Source: Robertmurraya andreesenii
GTDB taxonomy: Bacteria > Bacillota > Bacilli > Bacillales > Cytobacillaceae
Direction: 5' to 3'
Length of the DNA stretch: 64,000 bases
NCBI RefSeq assembly: GCF_030813005.1
Contig: NZ_JAUSTU010000001.1
Coordinates: 348,384-412,383, forward strand
A model generated the notes under the pieces. That model saw only the letters and a list, made by a program, of their open reading frames with translations. It did no database searches and was not told the origin of the DNA. Position numbers and translations under genes: made by a program. Positions 1 through 8,241 of the stretch are shown in pieces (positions within the stretch are counted from its first letter, which is position 1; every line of letters starts with the position of its first letter).

Positions 1-1178
1 TCAATAATTGATATGAAAACATTTGGATGTTTGATTTCAACAGAGATCATGATGTTTCCATCCGCAGGAGTAAATTTAAGTGAGTTATCCAATAGGTTAA
101 TGAACACCTGTTTTAATCGGTTAAAATCTCCTTTTATCGTTACATCAGCGTCACCAACTTTTTCAAGATGAATTCCCTGTCTTTCGGCTCTTGGAAGCAG
201 CTGTGTAACAACCTGGTCAAGAAGCATATCAATGGAAACCTCTTTGAATTGATACTCTACCTTTCCGGAAGAAAGGCTTGATAAATCAAGTAAATCTCCA
301 AGCATTAGTGACAGACGCTCGCTCTCGTTGGAAATAATCTCTAAGCCTTCTTTAATAAACACATCCTCTGACATAGAGTGGAGGGTAATCGCCCAGCCTT
401 TCACCGATGTTAAAGGGGTACGTAGCTCGTGCGATACAGAGGCGATAAATTCATTTTTTAAACGCTCATGCTTTTCCACTTGTTCCGCCATATAATTTAG
501 CGTATTTGCTAGTTTTCCTATTTCATCGGTATTTTTATTGGAGATTCTTGTGGAAAAATCCCCAACCGCCATCTGTTCAGCTGCTGTCGTAATAACTTTA
601 AGGGGCTTTGTAATCGAATTAGCGATAAAGTAACTAATGGTAACCGCGATGGCAATAACCAGTAAGCCAATGCTCACAAGTCTCCATGCGTTTTGCTGAA
701 AAACTTGCTCAATTGGCTCCATAGACGTCGTCAGTCGAATGGCACCATACTTATTTTGTTTCATGGAAAGGGGGTATGAAACGGACAATATTTTTTCATT
801 ATCTAATAAGCCTTTATAATAACCGGTCTTTCCACTTAATGCGGTGGATACATCTTCAAAAGCTGTCAGGTTATTGGCAGAGGAGCGATAATTCTCCGCA
901 ATGATCTCACCGTTTGGATCCACGACTTGAATATGGGCATCGATCAAAAAATTGAAGCTTTGGAGAAGAAGTGATGCCCGCTCTCCAAATGATTCATTCT
1001 GGAGGTCCCTTTCATAAAAGGATGTAAAAACAGCCCCTTGATCTCTTAAAGTTTGTTTGACTCCTTCCACATAGTAGTACCTAAGAGCAAACAGAATGAA
1101 GGCTTCAAAAATAACCACGGTGATGATAATCAATAACAAGTAGCTCCAGACTAATCGTGTTTTGATCCCTGTTTTCAT
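1..1178 (-). CDS. Two-component sensor histidine kinase (C-terminus beyond window edge)
   Basis: Membrane sensor kinase partnered with the response regulator just upstream on the same strand. The reading frame is open from an ATG at 1178 to the window edge, giving about 392 residues. Visible in order are an N-terminal membrane helix (about residues 10-32), an extracytoplasmic sensor region, a second helix (about 170-190), a HAMP segment, and a HisKA box with phospho-acceptor His250 in the context SHELRTPL. The ATPase domain begins with a FNRLKQVFINLLDNSLKF N-box, but the G-boxes lie outside the window. The start overlaps the regulator's stop as ATGA, so the pair is translationally coupled. 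The kinase class is clear; its signal cannot be told from sequence. Confidence 0.9.
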   Translation of the reverse strand, partial: MKTGIKTRLVWSYLLLIIITVVIFEAFILFALRYYYVEGVKQTLRDQGAVFTSFYERDLQNESFGERASLLLQSFNFLIDAHIQVVDPNGEIIAENYRSSANNLTAFEDVSTALSGKTGYYKGLLDNEKILSVSYPLSMKQNKYGAIRLTTSMEPIEQVFQQNAWRLVSIGLLVIAIAVTISYFIANSITKPLKVITTAAEQMAVGDFSTRISNKNTDEIGKLANTLNYMAEQVEKHERLKNEFIASVSHELRTPLTSVKGWAITLHSMSEDVFIKEGLEIISNESERLSLMLGDLLDLSSLSSGKVEYQFKEVSIDMLLDQVVTQLLPRAERQGIHLEKVGDADVTIKGDFNRLKQVFINLLDNSLKFTPADGNIMISVEIKHPNVFISII

Positions 1179-1876
1179 ACGCTTTCAAGATCTTGGAAGC
1201 AATATCCAAATCCCCATATGGTTTTGAGGTAGTCTGGGGTTGAAGGTGTTTCTTCAAGCTTTTCTCGTAATCTACGAATATGAACATCTACGGTCTTTGG
1301 ATCGCCATAATAGTTTTCTCCCCATATTTCATCTAATAGTTCATTTCTTGTGATCGGCTGGTTAACCCTTTGGAAAAACAGCTTCATGAGCTGAAATTCT
1401 CTGGCAGTTAACTTTAGTGGAATCCCAGACTTATAGACCTTCTGAGTTTTTAGATCTAGAACAAACGGGCCAACCGCATCCTTTTTTTCAAGAGTGCTAT
1501 CATTTCTTGTAGTACGTCTTAGCACGGTGCGAACTCGAGCAACCAGCTCCAATGGATTAAAGGGCTTGACAATATAATCGTCTGCTCCAAGCTCTAATCC
1601 TGTTATTTTATCCATATCCTGACCTCTTGCTGAGAGAATAATAATGGGGAGATAAGGAAAGTGCTCCCTTAATTTTGAGCAGATTTCAAATCCATCCATA
1701 TCGGGAAGCATTAAATCTAGGATCACGAGATTCGGATTTTTCTCTTTAACCGTTTGCAAGACATGCTCTCCTGCTCCTAGTTCAATTACGTTAAAATTTG
1801 ACCTGCTAAGGTTAAAGCTAATGAGCTTTCGAATCGGCAATTCATCCTCAACAATTAAAATGGTTTCTTGATTCAT
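1175..1876 (-). CDS. OmpR/PhoB-family response regulator
   Basis: DNA-binding response regulator of 233 residues. The receiver domain (about residues 5-118) has acidic residues near position 11, phospho-acceptor Asp54 in VILDLMLPDMDG, and the conserved Lys in ADDYIVKPF. A winged-helix effector domain follows (about 130-228), with the typical TVDVHIRRLREKLE recognition region. A strong GTGAGGT ribosome site precedes the ATG at 1876. It is the first gene of a two-gene operon with the kinase at 1-1178. The target genes are unknown. The paralogues PhoP, ResD and YycF are similar at this level, so no symbol is given. Confidence 0.93.
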   Translation of the reverse strand: MNQETILIVEDELPIRKLISFNLSRSNFNVIELGAGEHVLQTVKEKNPNLVILDLMLPDMDGFEICSKLREHFPYLPIIILSARGQDMDKITGLELGADDYIVKPFNPLELVARVRTVLRRTTRNDSTLEKKDAVGPFVLDLKTQKVYKSGIPLKLTAREFQLMKLFFQRVNQPITRNELLDEIWGENYYGDPKTVDVHIRRLREKLEETPSTPDYLKTIWGFGYCFQDLESV

Positions 1877-1995
1877 TGTTATACCTCACATTTTTAATTA
1901 ATACCTTTATTTCCCTATTTTACCATGATGAGAAAAATAATAAATCTATCAATGGATAAAATCTGTATTTAGAGGGGTCCCAGTTTTGACATTTT

Positions 1996-2011
1996 TGTGA
2001 TCGTTTTCACG
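1996..2011 (+). promoter_or_regulatory. FNR/CRP-type palindrome overlapping a cre-like site, upstream of chemoreceptor gene
   Basis: TGTGA-TCGTTT-TCACG is one base from the FNR/CRP box TGTGA-N6-TCACA. The complementary strand of 1996-2009 also fits the CcpA cre consensus TGWAANCGNTNWCA at every defined position. A TATAAA at 2031-2036 could be the -10 element, and there is no good -35 in register, as expected for an activator-dependent promoter. The box-to-(-10) distance is about 2 bp shorter than at the other sites in this window. Either reading, or both, is possible. Confidence 0.5.
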
Positions 2012-2077
2012 GAAAGGCTAGTACAAATTATATAAACTGATACAATACAGAATGAGTAAAGAATAAGGAGATATTTT

Positions 2078-3778
2078 ATGAGAAAGAAACGCTTTAGGTT
2101 GAAACTTGGCCAAAAAATTAATCTCATTGTGCTAGGAATCATCTTGTCTTTAGCCGTCGTCATCGGAATCGTTGTCGTGCAACAGGTTACGAGTGGTATT
2201 AAGGAGATTGCGACTGAAAAAGCGAGAGGGGATTTAAACTTAGGTAAAAGCTATTTGGATGCGAAGTTTCCTGGGGACTGGGTGATTAAAGATGGAAGCC
2301 TTTTCAAGGGTTCTGTCAAAATCAATGATAATTTTGACATCGTTGATGAGTTGGGAGAGAAAACAGGAGATACAGTTACCATTTTCCAGGGGGATACCCG
2401 TGTTGCAACGAATGTGATGATGGAAGGGAAGCGAGCTGTTGGTACGCAGGTCTCACAGGAGGTTGCAAATAAAGTCTTAAAGGAGAAAAAGGATTTTTTC
2501 GGTGAAGCCAATGTGGTTGGGCACAAGTATGTGTCAGCCTATACGCCGATAATGGATAAAAGTGGAGAGGTTATCGGAATCTTTTATGTAGGTGCCCCGC
2601 AGAACATTATTGATGAAACGATCGCATCATTTATGAAAGTATTCATTATTGTGTTGCTGGTTGTGATCGTTTTCTCTTCCGTGATTGTCTATTTGTTTAC
2701 CAGAGGTCTTACGAAACGATTATCCACTGTTTCTGCAGCCATGGATCAAGCAAAAGAGGGAGATTTTACTAAGGAAATTTTGGATGAAACCGGTGATGAG
2801 CTAAGTCATCTGGGGGAAAGCTATAATGCTATGAAAGAGAATTTGGGTTCGATGTTTCATAGAGTTATAGAGATCTCGGAGAAATTAACCGCTTCTTCAC
2901 AGGAATTAACGGCTGGTGCGGAACAGACAACAAGAGCTACCGAGCAAATTACAAGCTCGATTCAAGAGGTTGTTGATGGGATAGAATCCCAGGCAGCAAG
3001 TGTGGATGAAAGTGCAAAGGCGGTAGAAGAAGTAACATGCGGAATCAATAATTTAGTAGTAAATTCAACGACGATTTCACAATCAGCACAGGATACTCAA
3101 GGGTATGGAAGAGAGGGTGGAGAGCTAATTGAAGAAACAGTAGAGCAAATGAAGAAAATTCACCGTTCTGTTCATTCGAGCAGTGAAAAAATCCAACTCC
3201 TCGATGAACGCTCGAAACAAATTGGAGACATTACAAGTACTATTTCCGAAATTGCGAACCAAACCAACCTGTTGGCATTAAATGCTGCGATTGAGGCGGC
3301 TAGAGCAGGTGAGCATGGGAGAGGTTTTGCAGTGGTAGCTGAAGAGGTTCAAAAGCTTGCTGTTCAGTCACAGCAATCCTCGATACAAATTTCAGAGCTC
3401 ATCCGTGCGATAATAAATGATATGAGAGATACATATGAATCGATGGAGCAGGTAAAAGCAGATGTGACTGAAGGAATTGGAATTGTAGGAAAAACGGAGG
3501 AAAGTTTTGTGAAAATCCAGCATGCGGTCGAGGAAATGGAACTGCAAATTTCTGCGGCAGCTGAGAATGCGGAGCAAATATTAGCTGGCGCGAAGGTCGT
3601 TTCTGCTTCGGTTCATGGGATATCCGACGTCACGAAGAAATCTGCAACCCATACACAGACAGTTTCTGCTGCTACCGAAGAGCAATTAGCTTCGATGGAG
3701 GAGGTTCTCGCATCTGCTAATTCACTCTTGCAAATGGCAGAGGACCTACAGGAAAATACGAGTAAATTCAAAGTATAG
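2078..3778 (+). CDS. Methyl-accepting chemotaxis protein with single-Cache sensor domain
   Basis: Transmembrane chemoreceptor of 566 residues that senses an extracellular ligand and controls CheA. Order: helix 1 (about 13-36), an extracytoplasmic Cache-type domain (about 37-184, including GVFYVGAPQ-like FYVGAPQN near its end), helix 2 (about 185-207), HAMP (about 208-262), and the cytoplasmic signalling coiled coil. The conserved hairpin tip, with NQTNLLALNAAIEAARAGE followed by GRGFAVVAEEV, lies near residues 392-425. It is a lone gene with its own promoter region and terminator. The FNR/cre-like site upstream suggests control by oxygen or carbon state. The ligand is unknown. Confidence 0.93.
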   Translation: MRKKRFRLKLGQKINLIVLGIILSLAVVIGIVVVQQVTSGIKEIATEKARGDLNLGKSYLDAKFPGDWVIKDGSLFKGSVKINDNFDIVDELGEKTGDTVTIFQGDTRVATNVMMEGKRAVGTQVSQEVANKVLKEKKDFFGEANVVGHKYVSAYTPIMDKSGEVIGIFYVGAPQNIIDETIASFMKVFIIVLLVVIVFSSVIVYLFTRGLTKRLSTVSAAMDQAKEGDFTKEILDETGDELSHLGESYNAMKENLGSMFHRVIEISEKLTASSQELTAGAEQTTRATEQITSSIQEVVDGIESQAASVDESAKAVEEVTCGINNLVVNSTTISQSAQDTQGYGREGGELIEETVEQMKKIHRSVHSSSEKIQLLDERSKQIGDITSTISEIANQTNLLALNAAIEAARAGEHGRGFAVVAEEVQKLAVQSQQSSIQISELIRAIINDMRDTYESMEQVKADVTEGIGIVGKTEESFVKIQHAVEEMELQISAAAENAEQILAGAKVVSASVHGISDVTKKSATHTQTVSAATEEQLASMEEVLASANSLLQMAEDLQENTSKFKV

Positions 3779-3831
3779 GAAGGCTCTTCAGCCATTACAA
3801 CTTCAACATAAGAAACGAAACAGCCATTAGA

Positions 3832-3864
3832 AAACATCCCAAGAGCAAGCTTCTTGGGATGTTT
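3832..3864. terminator. Bidirectional intrinsic terminator between chemoreceptor gene and ilvD
   Basis: Perfect 13-bp inverted repeat (arms 3832-3844 and 3852-3864, 7-nt loop) between two convergent genes. Runs of A on the left and T on the right let it serve both strands. Confidence 0.85.
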
Positions 3865-3869
3865 GACTT

Positions 3870-5549
3870 TTATATTTTCATAACTCCGCCGGTGCTAGCG
3901 TTGGTGACAAGCTTAGAATAACGTGCCAAGTAGCCTTTTTTGACTTTTGGCTCAAAGCCTTTCCAATTTGCTTTGCGAGTCTCAAATTCTTCATCTGAAA
4001 TCTCTAGGTTGATCGTACGATTGTTTAGATCCAGTTCAATGATATCCCCATCTTCAACGAATGCGATGGGGCCACCCTCAGCTGCCTCTGGGGAAATATG
4101 CCCGATTGAAATTCCTCTTGATGCCCCAGAGAAGCGACCGTCGGTGATGAGACCTACCTTTGCGCCAAGACCGCGACCGACAATTTGTGAGGTAGGGGCA
4201 AGCATTTCAGGCATTCCAGGTCCACCCTTAGGACCTTCATAGCGGATGACGACAACATGCCCCTCCTGAACCTTGCCAGTGATAATACCTGATAATGCCT
4301 CCTCTTGGGAATCAAAACAAATCGCAGGTCCTCTATGGTAACCGCCAACGGATTCATCGACAGCTCCAACCTTAATAATGGAACCTTCTGGAGCAAGATT
4401 TCCAAATAGTACTGCAAGTCCGCCCGTTTCAGAGTGGGGGTTATCTATAGGTCGAATGACATTCTTATCAAGAATATCACAGCCAGCTACATTCTCCGCT
4501 AATGTTTTTCCCGTTACGGTTAAGCAATTTCCGTTCATGGCGCCAGGCTTCTTTAACACTTCATTAATAATTGCGCTGACCCCACCGGCATTGTGGACAT
4601 CCTCAATATGATAGTCAGAGGCTGGTGCAATCTTAGCAAGATGTGGTACACGAGCGGCAATTTCATTAATGCGCTCTAGGGAATAATCAATCTCCGCTTC
4701 GTGGGCCAAAGCAAGTGTGTGGAGAACAGTATTGGTTGATCCACCCATTGCCATGTCCAAAGCGAAAGCATTATCGATCGCATCAATCGTGACAATATCA
4801 CGTGGTTTGATGTCTTCTTTGATAAGATACATCAATTGCTTGGCTGATTTCTTAACAAATTCCTTTCGCTCCTCGGAAATGGCTAGAATCGTGCCGTTTC
4901 CTGGAAGAGCAAGTCCTAGACCTTCCGCTAAGCAGTTCATGGAGTTCGCCGTGAACATCCCTGAGCACGAGCCACAGGATGGACAGGCAACCTGCTCTAA
5001 TTCTTGCAATCTAGCTTCGTCAATTTTTCCAGATTGGAAGGCACCGACTCCTTCAAATACGGAAGTAAGGGATAGTGCATTCCCTTGGCTATCTCGACCA
5101 GCCTTCATCGGTCCACCACTTACGACAATGGTTGGAATATTGACACGAAGGGCCGCCATTAGCATCCCCGGTGTGATTTTATCGCAGTTCGGAATGCAGA
5201 CCATTCCATCGAACCAGTGGGCAGAAACGACGGTTTCCACTGAGTCAGCAATGATCTCACGGCTTGGCAAAGAATAGCGCATCCCGATATGTCCCATTGC
5301 AATTCCGTCATCCACGCCGATCGTATTCATTTCAAAGGGAACGCCGCCCGCCTCACGAATCGCATTCTTCACGATTTTTCCAAATTCCTGCAGGTGAACA
5401 TGTCCAGGTACAATATCAATATATGAATTGACGACCGCAATGAACGGTTTGTCAAAATCCTCATCTTTTACACCAGCTGCTCGGAGCAAGCTTCGATGTG
5501 GTGCACGGTCAAATCCATTTTTAATCATATTACTTCTTAACTCTGCCAA
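3870..5549 (-). CDS. ilvD: Dihydroxy-acid dehydratase
   Basis: IlvD/Edd-family Fe-S enzyme that dehydrates 2,3-dihydroxy-acids to 2-oxo acids in valine, leucine and isoleucine synthesis. The 559-residue length is normal. Conserved cluster cysteines appear in IPNCDKITPGML and CPSCGSCSGMF, and the active-site serine region in GRFSGASRGISIGHISPEA. The start at 5549 (MAELRSNMIKNG) matches the family N-terminus. It stands alone: the other ilv/leu genes are not in this window, and I see no T-box leader in the short upstream region. Confidence 0.97.
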   Translation of the reverse strand: MAELRSNMIKNGFDRAPHRSLLRAAGVKDEDFDKPFIAVVNSYIDIVPGHVHLQEFGKIVKNAIREAGGVPFEMNTIGVDDGIAMGHIGMRYSLPSREIIADSVETVVSAHWFDGMVCIPNCDKITPGMLMAALRVNIPTIVVSGGPMKAGRDSQGNALSLTSVFEGVGAFQSGKIDEARLQELEQVACPSCGSCSGMFTANSMNCLAEGLGLALPGNGTILAISEERKEFVKKSAKQLMYLIKEDIKPRDIVTIDAIDNAFALDMAMGGSTNTVLHTLALAHEAEIDYSLERINEIAARVPHLAKIAPASDYHIEDVHNAGGVSAIINEVLKKPGAMNGNCLTVTGKTLAENVAGCDILDKNVIRPIDNPHSETGGLAVLFGNLAPEGSIIKVGAVDESVGGYHRGPAICFDSQEEALSGIITGKVQEGHVVVIRYEGPKGGPGMPEMLAPTSQIVGRGLGAKVGLITDGRFSGASRGISIGHISPEAAEGGPIAFVEDGDIIELDLNNRTINLEISDEEFETRKANWKGFEPKVKKGYLARYSKLVTNASTGGVMKI

Positions 5550-5757
5550 CTTAACTCCCCCACTTTCTAGTATCCAACCTTTAAATTATTTAACTTTTTC
5601 ATATTTTATCACTATTCTTGGAATTAGGATAGGATTTTTGCTTTAATCATTTGCATTGTTGAAGCGGATATTTCTATGTAGTTATTAATACTACTTGTGG
5701 AATGGTGGATATTAAGTTACAATAATAAAGTGAAATAATTCGAAAAGAGGTCTCTTA

Positions 5758-6342
5758 ATGGGGAAGTTAGATGAGTTTATCAAAGGTCTTGATAATCCAA
5801 ACCAAATATCTTTGATGGATATTCCGGAAATTGATTTATATATGGATCAGGTCATTCAATTATTTGAAAATAAGTTCAAGGACTCGAAAAGAAACGATGA
5901 GGAAAAAATTCTCACGAAAACGATGATTAACAATTACGCAAAAGCGAAATTATTTTTCCCAATCAAGAATAAGAAGTATTCTAAGGAGCATTTGCTGCTG
6001 ATTAGCTTAATTTATCAATTAAAAGGCGCTTTATCGATTAATGATATTAAGGAAACCTTGAACGGGATTAATAAAATGATAACTAATGACAGTTCGTTCC
6101 AGCTAGAGGAGCTATATAGCAGCTATTTAAGCCTAAATACTACCAACATTGCTAGCTTCCAGGAGCAAATGAGCGAACACATGGATGAGGTCAATAAGGA
6201 AGTTGAAAAATTCGAAGAGGATGCACAAGGATATCTACAAAAAGTACTGCTCATTGCAACGCTTGCTAACATTAGTAACCTGTATCGCAGGGCTGCTGAA
6301 AAAATAGTGGATGAGATTATAGAAGAGAGGGAATCACAGTGA
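5758..6342 (+). CDS. DUF1836 family protein
   Basis: A 194-residue soluble, mostly helical protein resembling the DUF1836 family of Firmicutes. The N-terminal half has a predicted winged-helix-like block ending in ILTKTMINNYAKAKLFFP, the pattern by which I recognise the family. The C-terminal half is acidic and may form a coiled coil (EVNKEVEKFEEDAQGYL). AAAGAGG precedes the ATG. Its stop overlaps the GTG start of the PAQR gene, so the two form an operon. The function is not established; a DNA-binding role is only an inference from the fold. Confidence 0.75.
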   Translation: MGKLDEFIKGLDNPNQISLMDIPEIDLYMDQVIQLFENKFKDSKRNDEEKILTKTMINNYAKAKLFFPIKNKKYSKEHLLLISLIYQLKGALSINDIKETLNGINKMITNDSSFQLEELYSSYLSLNTTNIASFQEQMSEHMDEVNKEVEKFEEDAQGYLQKVLLIATLANISNLYRRAAEKIVDEIIEERESQ

Positions 6343-6977
6343 GTGAGACGCATATTTTTACGAAGGGTGAAGAAATTGCCAATGCCATCAGTCACGGAAT
6401 AGGAGCATTGTTAAGCGTTGCCGCCCTAGTTTTATTAATTGTGGATGCTGCCGTTCATGGAAATGCATGGCATGTGGTTAGCTTTACGTTGTTTGGTAGC
6501 ACGATGCTTCTGATGTATATTTTTTCAACGATGCTTCACAGCCTTCCAAGCGGAAAAGCAAAGGATGTTTTTGAAATACTGGACCATTCCTCGATTTATT
6601 TTTTTATCGCTGGTACGTATACACCATTTCTCTTTCTTGTAGTAAAAGGCTGGGAAGGGTGGACGATCTTTGGGATTGTCTGGGGGCTTGCGATTGGCGG
6701 TACCGTATTTAAATCATTTTTTGTTAAAAAATTTGTATTTTATTCCACGTTGTTGTATGTGATCATGGGCTGGCTCATTGTTTTTGCTTGGAAGCCGTTA
6801 GTGGAGAATCTCCATCCAAATGGAATTCTGCTTCTAGTCATCGGTGGTATTTTGTATACGCTTGGCTCTATTTTTTATGTGTGGCGTGGGTTTAAGTATC
6901 ATCATACCCTTTGGCATTTATTTGTTATTGGAGGAAGTGCGGCCCATTTCTTCTGTGTGTTTTTATATCTGGTTTAG
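6339..6977 (+). CDS. Hemolysin III / PAQR-family membrane protein
   Basis: Seven-helix integral membrane protein of 212 residues in the YqfA/hemolysin III branch of the PAQR (adiponectin-receptor-like) family. Family motifs visible are EEIANAISHGIGALLS at the N-terminus, STMLHSLP and LDHSSIYFFIAGTYTPF in the middle, and LWHLFVIGGSAAHFF at the C-terminus, whose His and Asp residues are the likely zinc-site ligands. GTG start with GAGAGGGA upstream, overlapping the DUF1836 stop. A paralogue lies at 10166-10810. The physiological role is unclear; the hemolysin name is historical. Confidence 0.9.
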   Translation: MSETHIFTKGEEIANAISHGIGALLSVAALVLLIVDAAVHGNAWHVVSFTLFGSTMLLMYIFSTMLHSLPSGKAKDVFEILDHSSIYFFIAGTYTPFLFLVVKGWEGWTIFGIVWGLAIGGTVFKSFFVKKFVFYSTLLYVIMGWLIVFAWKPLVENLHPNGILLLVIGGILYTLGSIFYVWRGFKYHHTLWHLFVIGGSAAHFFCVFLYLV

Positions 6978-7021
6978 TTTTCTAAATAAAAATATGAAAT
7001 AATATGAATCCAAAGAAAATG

Positions 7022-7071
7022 AAAGCCATTGTGTAATGAAATCTTCTTCTTTTTCCGGTGGCTTTTTTTCT
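7022..7071 (+). terminator. Possible intrinsic terminator after PAQR gene
   Basis: A short stem (AAAGCCA at 7022-7028 with TGGCTTT at 7059-7065) ends in a run of seven T. The loop is long at about 30 nt, which lowers confidence. Confidence 0.45.
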
Positions 7072-7157
7072 TCTTAGCCAATCTTAAGTGTATAATGTAG
7101 ATCATCGATTATTCTCATGGACAACCTCGTTCATGGACTTTTTTGGAGGTAATCAAA

Positions 7158-7463
7158 ATGAAATGCAAAATTAACAAAAATGCTGCAAAGGTACTAAAGG
7201 AAATGCTTGAAACGGAAGAGGCCCAAGGAAAGATGATCCGTGTCTATGTTACATATATGCATGGTGACCATGCTCACTATGATCTTAAGCTAGATACCCC
7301 AACCGAGCATGACGAAATTGTGGAAACCGACAAGGGGATTCAGATTCTTCTTGATAAAAGAGAGGAATTTCTTGATGGAGTTTGGATTAAGTATTTTTAT
7401 GTTCCCCAGGAGCAATTTGAAATTACCAACCCATCAAAGGAAGGTCATGGACACCATCATTAA
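7158..7463 (+). CDS. HesB/IscA-like small protein lacking cluster cysteines
   Basis: A 101-residue protein with the fold pattern of the HesB-like family (N-terminal NKNAAKVLKEML helix, then IRVYVTYMHGDHAHYDLKLD and DKGIQILLDK). The family usually carries a Cys or selenocysteine in the loop after the first strand; here that place reads MHGDHAHY, and the only Cys is residue 3. The tail GHGHHH is His-rich. I chose ATG 7158 over the in-frame TTG at 7143 because a perfect GGAGGT at 7145-7150 has correct spacing to it. It may bind metal through His rather than carry an Fe-S cluster; that is inference. Confidence 0.75.
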   Translation: MKCKINKNAAKVLKEMLETEEAQGKMIRVYVTYMHGDHAHYDLKLDTPTEHDEIVETDKGIQILLDKREEFLDGVWIKYFYVPQEQFEITNPSKEGHGHHH

Positions 7464-7478
7464 TAATGAAGAAATTGA

Positions 7479-7503
7479 AGCTCTTGCGTCTTGCAAGAGC
7501 TAT
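7479..7503. terminator. Hairpin between convergent HesB-like and hemoglobin genes
   Basis: Perfect 9-bp stem (AGCTCTTGC at 7479-7487, its complement at 7493-7501) in the gap of two convergent genes. The flanking T/A tracts are weak. Confidence 0.6.
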
Positions 7504-7865
7504 TTAAATAGAATATCATCTCTTAATGTGCCAATTTTTGCTAATGCTTCATTAATATCCGCCTCATCTACATTGAAATGGGCCAGTGCATCATGAAGAT
7601 GCCGTACGATGGCATCATAGTGCTCAGGTTGAAGATTCATTCCTTTATGTGCTTTCGCCATCGATGTACCAGTGTACTGATTAGGCCCACCTAAAGCAAA
7701 GCTAATAAATTTCGTTTGATGTTTCCTTTGTTTCTCCATATCAGTATTTTCGAAGAACTTATTTACTGTTGGATCCTTGAGAACCAATTCCTCATAAAAG
7801 TAATCTACAACCTTTTCAATTGCTTCCGATCCGCCAACTTTGCCATAAAGGGTTTGTTCAGCCAT
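7500..7865 (-). CDS. Truncated hemoglobin, group I-like
   Basis: A 121-residue 2-over-2 globin. The expected features are present: a GG pair near the N-terminus (YGKVGGSEAIEKVVDYFYEELV), the Phe/Tyr-rich B helix, the SFALGGPNQYTG E-helix region, and the proximal-His motif KAHKGMNL. Such proteins bind O2 or NO and often detoxify NO. In an organism that forms ammonia from nitrite, a NO-protective role is plausible, but that is inference. It is a single gene with ATG at 7865 and GGAGAA upstream. Confidence 0.9.
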   Translation of the reverse strand: MAEQTLYGKVGGSEAIEKVVDYFYEELVLKDPTVNKFFENTDMEKQRKHQTKFISFALGGPNQYTGTSMAKAHKGMNLQPEHYDAIVRHLHDALAHFNVDEADINEALAKIGTLRDDILFK

Positions 7866-8017
7866 GTTATCTTCTCCTTTTGTTTGTCCTTATGCTTCTT
7901 CAAACTTCAAACACAAACTATGTTGTTGCAATCCTGCTGTTTTCCTATGCAAACAATAATTGTGACTTTATGGAAGAAATAATCGGAGGGGAGTGATTAA
8001 ATAAATGAGCAACTGTG

Positions 8018-8048
8018 AAACCAATCATGTCTCTTCGGTTGGTTTTTT
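8018..8048 (+). terminator. Intrinsic terminator-like hairpin
   Basis: AAACCAA (8018-8024) pairs with TTGGTTT (8039-8045), followed by more T. No annotated plus-strand gene ends just before it, so it may end read-through or a small RNA. Confidence 0.5.
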
Positions 8049-8179
8049 GTTTGGAAGAACAAAAAATTCTTAAACACTTCTGAAAATACGTCTTAAGTCT
8101 TAGATTCAATTACATTCACGGTCTATATAAAACCCTACAAATTTTGGTATGATTACAGTATAGAAATCTGAGTGATGTT

Positions 8180-8206
8180 TGAAACATTTATGAACGGAAA
8201 TCCGTA
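8180..8206 (+). promoter_or_regulatory. Candidate SigW-type ECF promoter for xpaC-telA
   Basis: TGAAAC at 8180-8185 and CGTA at 8203-8206 are separated by 17 bp, matching the SigW consensus TGAAAC-N16/17-CGTA. The site is 36 bp before the first start codon. From memory, the B. subtilis xpaC-yaaN pair is in the SigW envelope-stress regulon, which fits. Confidence 0.65.
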
Positions 8207-8241
8207 TGACATATGAGGATTAATGTTAGGAGTCGATAAGA

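Larger units (their letters stand above)
7866..8241. other. 376-bp intergenic region upstream of xpaC-telA
   Basis: Holds the upstream region of the hemoglobin gene, a terminator-like hairpin (8018-8048) and a SigW-type promoter (8180-8206). A 22-codon frame from ATG 8004 runs through the hairpin and is probably not a gene. Nothing else recognisable. Confidence 0.5.

Noticed and set aside
3940..5277. Long plus-strand open frames opposite ilvD
   Set aside because: They are antisense shadows of a conserved gene, without ribosome sites or family resemblance. The same holds for antisense frames opposite lctP, clpE and prfC.
7143..7157. TTG start five codons upstream for the HesB-like gene
   Set aside because: That start overlaps the GGAGGT ribosome site, which serves ATG 7158.
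8004..8072. 22-codon frame beginning MSNCETNH with an upstream GGAGGGG
   Set aside because: The spacing to the ribosome site is long (12 bases) and the frame runs through a terminator-like hairpin. No family resemblance.
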